Shown in pieces: positions 33,426 through 35,545 of a stretch of 35,545 nt of DNA (positions within the stretch are counted from its first letter, which is position 1; each line of letters starts with the position of its first letter). The stretch spans positions 1 through 35,545 of the forward strand of contig NZ_ARZY01000047.1 of the NCBI RefSeq assembly GCF_000568405.1, read 5' to 3'. The DNA comes from Catenovulum agarivorans DS-2 (lineage in GTDB: Bacteria; Pseudomonadota; Gammaproteobacteria; Enterobacterales; Alteromonadaceae). The notes beneath the pieces were generated by a model. That model did no database searches and had not been told where the DNA came from. It worked only from the letters and a program-made list of their open reading frames with translations. The position numbers were made by a program, and so were the translations under genes.

Positions 33426-34937
33426 ATGAATCAAGTATCAAAAAAGCTTGCACACTCGCTAGAGCAATTAAAGCTCTTACAAGATCGTGGGATTATTGCT
33501 GTGCAATCAAAAATGCTTGAGCGCACCGATAGAGAGCGTTTAACCAAACATGGCTTCATCAAAGAAGTGATGCGAGGTTGGTATATTCCTTCAAGCCCCG
33601 ATGAGCAACAAGGTGATAGTACCGCTTGGTATACGTCCTTTTGGGATTTTTGTAGCGCGTATCTTGATGAGCGTCTTGAGCAAAATTGGTGCTTATCGCC
33701 AGAGCAATCCATCCAAATTCACATTGGTGATAAAACCGTTCCTCCTCAGTTATTAGTTCGTTCGCCTAAAGGGCGCAACAAGCCAACGACATTGCTTCAC
33801 AATACTTCAGTATTCGATATCCGCTCTGCGATGCCAGAACAAACGCAATTAACAGTCGTTGATGGTTTAAGAGTGTATAGCTTGGCTGCAAGTTTAGTAC
33901 ATTGTGCTAAAGCTACCTTTGCCCAAAAGCCCATTCAAATGAGAACGCTACTTTCAATGGTGACAGATGCCTCAGAAGTACTAAGTATCTTACTTGATGG
34001 TGGCCATGTGGCCAGTGCTAGCCGGTTAGCTGGCGCATTTCGTAATATTGGCCGAGACTTGATAGCGAATAGTATTCTCAAGGGAATGGATGCTGCTGAC
34101 TACAAAGTGAAAGAAGTTGACCCGTTTGAAGATAAAACTCAGATAACCTTTGGTCGCCGTGAGGTTTCACCCTACGTAAATAGATTGCGTTTACTATGGC
34201 AAAACATGCGAACAGATGTGATCGCCCATTTTCCTGATGCACCGGATGCAAAAACCAATATTCAGGGCTACTTAGCTGAAGTTGAAGACAAGTTTGTTAC
34301 TGATGCTTATCATTCGTTATCTATTGAAGGCTATCGAGTAACGCATGAGTTAATTGAACATGTACGTTCAGGCAACTGGGATCCTGAACAGTCTGATGAT
34401 AGCAGAAAACATTTAGATGCAATGGCCGCAAAAGGCTATTGGGATGCCTTTCAGCAAGTAAAGCTAGCGGTAGAACAGGTCTTAGAAGGGGCAAACCCTG
34501 GTGAAGTATTTGAAGCAGTTCATGCTGATTGGTACTTAGCTTTATTCGGCCCTAGTGTTGCCGCTGGCATTATTAAACAGTCTGATTTAGCCGGTTATCG
34601 AACAGGTCCTGTTTATATTCGAAAATCAAAACATACCCCACCAACCAAAGCAGCAGTTAGGGAGTTGATGCCTGCACTATTCGACTTATTAATGGATGAA
34701 GAGCACCCAGCAGTGAGAGCGGTTTTGGGTCATTTTATCTTTGTTTATATTCACCCATATTTTGATGGCAATGGTCGCATGGGACGATTCATTATGAACT
34801 TGATGATGGCCGCAGGTGGTTATTCGTGGACGGTTGTGCCTGTTGAACGCAGAGATGAGTATATGCTGGCACTGGAAGCTGCCAGTGTAGAGCAAAATAT
34901 TACGCCTTTTACAAAGTTTATTGCCTCGTTATTATAG
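33426..34937 (+). CDS. Fic-domain protein (class II-like) with an AbiEi-like N-terminal DNA-binding domain
   Basis: Fic enzymes transfer AMP or related groups to target proteins. In this 503-residue protein the catalytic motif HPYFDGNGRMGR (H443 to R454) is complete. An inhibitory motif of the [ST]xxxE[GN] form, S297-L-S-I-E301-G302, lies in a helix before the core, as in self-inhibited class II Fic proteins. Residues about 8-55 (LEQLKLLQDRGII, then RERLTKHGFIKEVMRGWYIP) resemble the winged-helix of AbiEi antitoxins, a DNA-binding regulator. Such a protein could repress its own gene through the four repeats just upstream. There is only a weak ribosome binding site. The gene stands alone between 41-bp direct repeats, without a separate antitoxin gene. 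The targets are unknown. Confidence 0.88.
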   Translation: MNQVSKKLAHSLEQLKLLQDRGIIAVQSKMLERTDRERLTKHGFIKEVMRGWYIPSSPDEQQGDSTAWYTSFWDFCSAYLDERLEQNWCLSPEQSIQIHIGDKTVPPQLLVRSPKGRNKPTTLLHNTSVFDIRSAMPEQTQLTVVDGLRVYSLAASLVHCAKATFAQKPIQMRTLLSMVTDASEVLSILLDGGHVASASRLAGAFRNIGRDLIANSILKGMDAADYKVKEVDPFEDKTQITFGRREVSPYVNRLRLLWQNMRTDVIAHFPDAPDAKTNIQGYLAEVEDKFVTDAYHSLSIEGYRVTHELIEHVRSGNWDPEQSDDSRKHLDAMAAKGYWDAFQQVKLAVEQVLEGANPGEVFEAVHADWYLALFGPSVAAGIIKQSDLAGYRTGPVYIRKSKHTPPTKAAVRELMPALFDLLMDEEHPAVRAVLGHFIFVYIHPYFDGNGRMGRFIMNLMMAAGGYSWTVVPVERRDEYMLALEAASVEQNITPFTKFIASLL

Positions 34938-34973
34938 ATTTTAACGCTTTGAAAAAATATTAACTTTTAGCTG

Positions 34974-35014
34974 TTTTTACACCTTTAAAATTTCGCGAGT
35001 TGTAAGCTATAAAT
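34974..35014 (+). repeat. 41-bp direct repeat, right copy, flanking fic
   Basis: 39 of 41 positions match the left copy at 33280-33320. It lies 36 bp after the fic stop and 13 bp before the end of the truncated small gene at 35028-35177. Confidence 0.9.
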
Positions 35015-35027
35015 CTCTACAGTTGAA

Positions 35028-35177
35028 TTAGACCATTATAGTCGGTAAGTTGTGTATGTGGTCAGCTTCTACGATAGATGCTGCTACCTTGTCATTTAAT
35101 AGAAATGATCTTATGCGAAGCACTCCTGTCTCAATGATGGTGAGCAGTAAACCCTGTATGTCAGTTGGTAAGTTCAT
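35028..35177 (-). pseudogene. Truncated small conserved protein (49 aa)
   Basis: The frame reads MNLPTDIQGLLLTIIE, then GVLRIRSFL, then EADHIHNLP and stops shortly after. I recall a family of small proteins (about 75-90 aa, function unknown) sharing the pattern LLRIR...IEADHIHNLP. Members continue for 20-30 residues beyond this point, so the C-terminus seems lost. AGGG precedes the ATG, so translation is likely. The break falls 13 bp from the right 41-bp repeat of the fic unit, which suggests the rearrangement that placed fic also cut this gene. It follows the membrane-protein gene by 7 bp. Confidence 0.5.
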
Positions 35178-35184
35178 TTCATCC

Positions 35185-35445
35185 CTACAAATTAGGCTGT
35201 CTAAGCCACTCAATAAAACCTGCTAAAATCAAGAGAAAAAATACTAAACTTAGTTGTACAAGTAACGCAGACAATATTCGTTTTACCCCAATCACATGAC
35301 GTCGATTAAAGTTAAGAGTGCAAGCTTTATGCAATACTGCAGTGAAAAATATAAACACCAAATACCATGCCCCAAATTGGGTAGATATCGAAAATATAAT
35401 GACGTACAACACAACCCACAAAAATACATCAATAACTTTATACAT
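35185..35445 (-). CDS. Small membrane protein, unknown function (86 aa)
   Basis: Two hydrophobic segments near the N-terminus (about 7-40, possibly two helices) and one near the C-terminus (about 58-80) are separated by a basic loop (NFNRRHVIGVKR). AAGG lies about 9 nt before the ATG. I do not recognise a family. It is probably co-transcribed with the truncated small gene that follows after 7 bp. Confidence 0.6.
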   Translation of the reverse strand: MYKVIDVFLWVVLYVIIFSISTQFGAWYLVFIFFTAVLHKACTLNFNRRHVIGVKRILSALLVQLSLVFFLLILAGFIEWLRQPNL

Positions 35446-35545
35446 ATTTCACTACCTTATATTCCGAAGCTTATATGTGGAATATTCCCGAAAGGAGTTA
35501 ATGCTTCATTTAAGGAGGGCGTTCGAAAATCTGTGTCAGCCTAGT

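Overview
The window looks like an AT-rich chromosome segment from a marine, polysaccharide-degrading gammaproteobacterium, probably Alteromonadales. The pointers are a TonB-dependent receptor of the polysaccharide type, a DUF4861 lipoprotein, a DUF6445 remnant, a GH2 enzyme, a beta-helix lyase-like protein and a uronate TRAP transporter. All family assignments come from reading the translations; no database search was run.

Layout. (1) 1-810: an integron-like stretch on the minus strand, with a small unknown cassette ORF between two attC-like sites and what looks like the 5' end of a group II intron interrupting one of them. (2) 810-2205: mostly non-coding, with a REP-like repeat and an N-terminally truncated DUF6445 gene. 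(3) 2206-10573, minus strand: fbp and fba, then kdgK, a DUF4861 lipoprotein, gnd and a secreted GH2 glycosidase. (4) 10.7-15.1 kb: a YgjV-like membrane protein, an MCP with a Cache sensor, a secreted beta-propeller lactonase and a solo periplasmic binding protein. (5) 15281-27274, minus strand: a compact operon uxuB-uxaC-kduD-kduI-(terminator-like hairpin)-dctP-dctQ-dctM-gntK-larA-larC-larE-larB. (6) 27.5-33.2 kb: a second solo binding protein, a beta-helix lyase-like protein and the TonB-dependent receptor. (7) 33.28-35.01 kb: a fic gene with an AbiEi-like N-terminal domain, preceded by four phased 9-bp repeats and enclosed by 41-bp direct repeats. (8) 35.0-35.45 kb: a truncated small gene and a small membrane protein.

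How it works together (inference). The receptor imports oligosaccharides, and the beta-helix protein and GH2 cleave a glucuronate-rich polysaccharide. Uronates cross the inner membrane by the TRAP system. Unsaturated uronate goes through KduI, KduD and KdgK to KDG-6-phosphate. Saturated D-glucuronate goes through UxaC and UxuB to D-mannonate. No mannonate dehydratase (UxuA) is present. Instead there is a complete nickel-pincer racemase/epimerase set (LarA with LarB, LarC, LarE) directly joined to gluconokinase. D-mannonate and D-gluconate are C2 epimers, so the simplest reading is mannonate to gluconate (LarA), then 6-phosphogluconate (GntK), then the pentose phosphate route via Gnd, with Fba and Fbp recycling triose. 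This UxuA-bypass is the most interesting system here. A shared 11-bp operator-like word, TGGCCTTACCA, occurs four times, each in a promoter region (GH2 twice, uxuB, TonB receptor), and ties the locus into one regulon whose regulator is not in the window.
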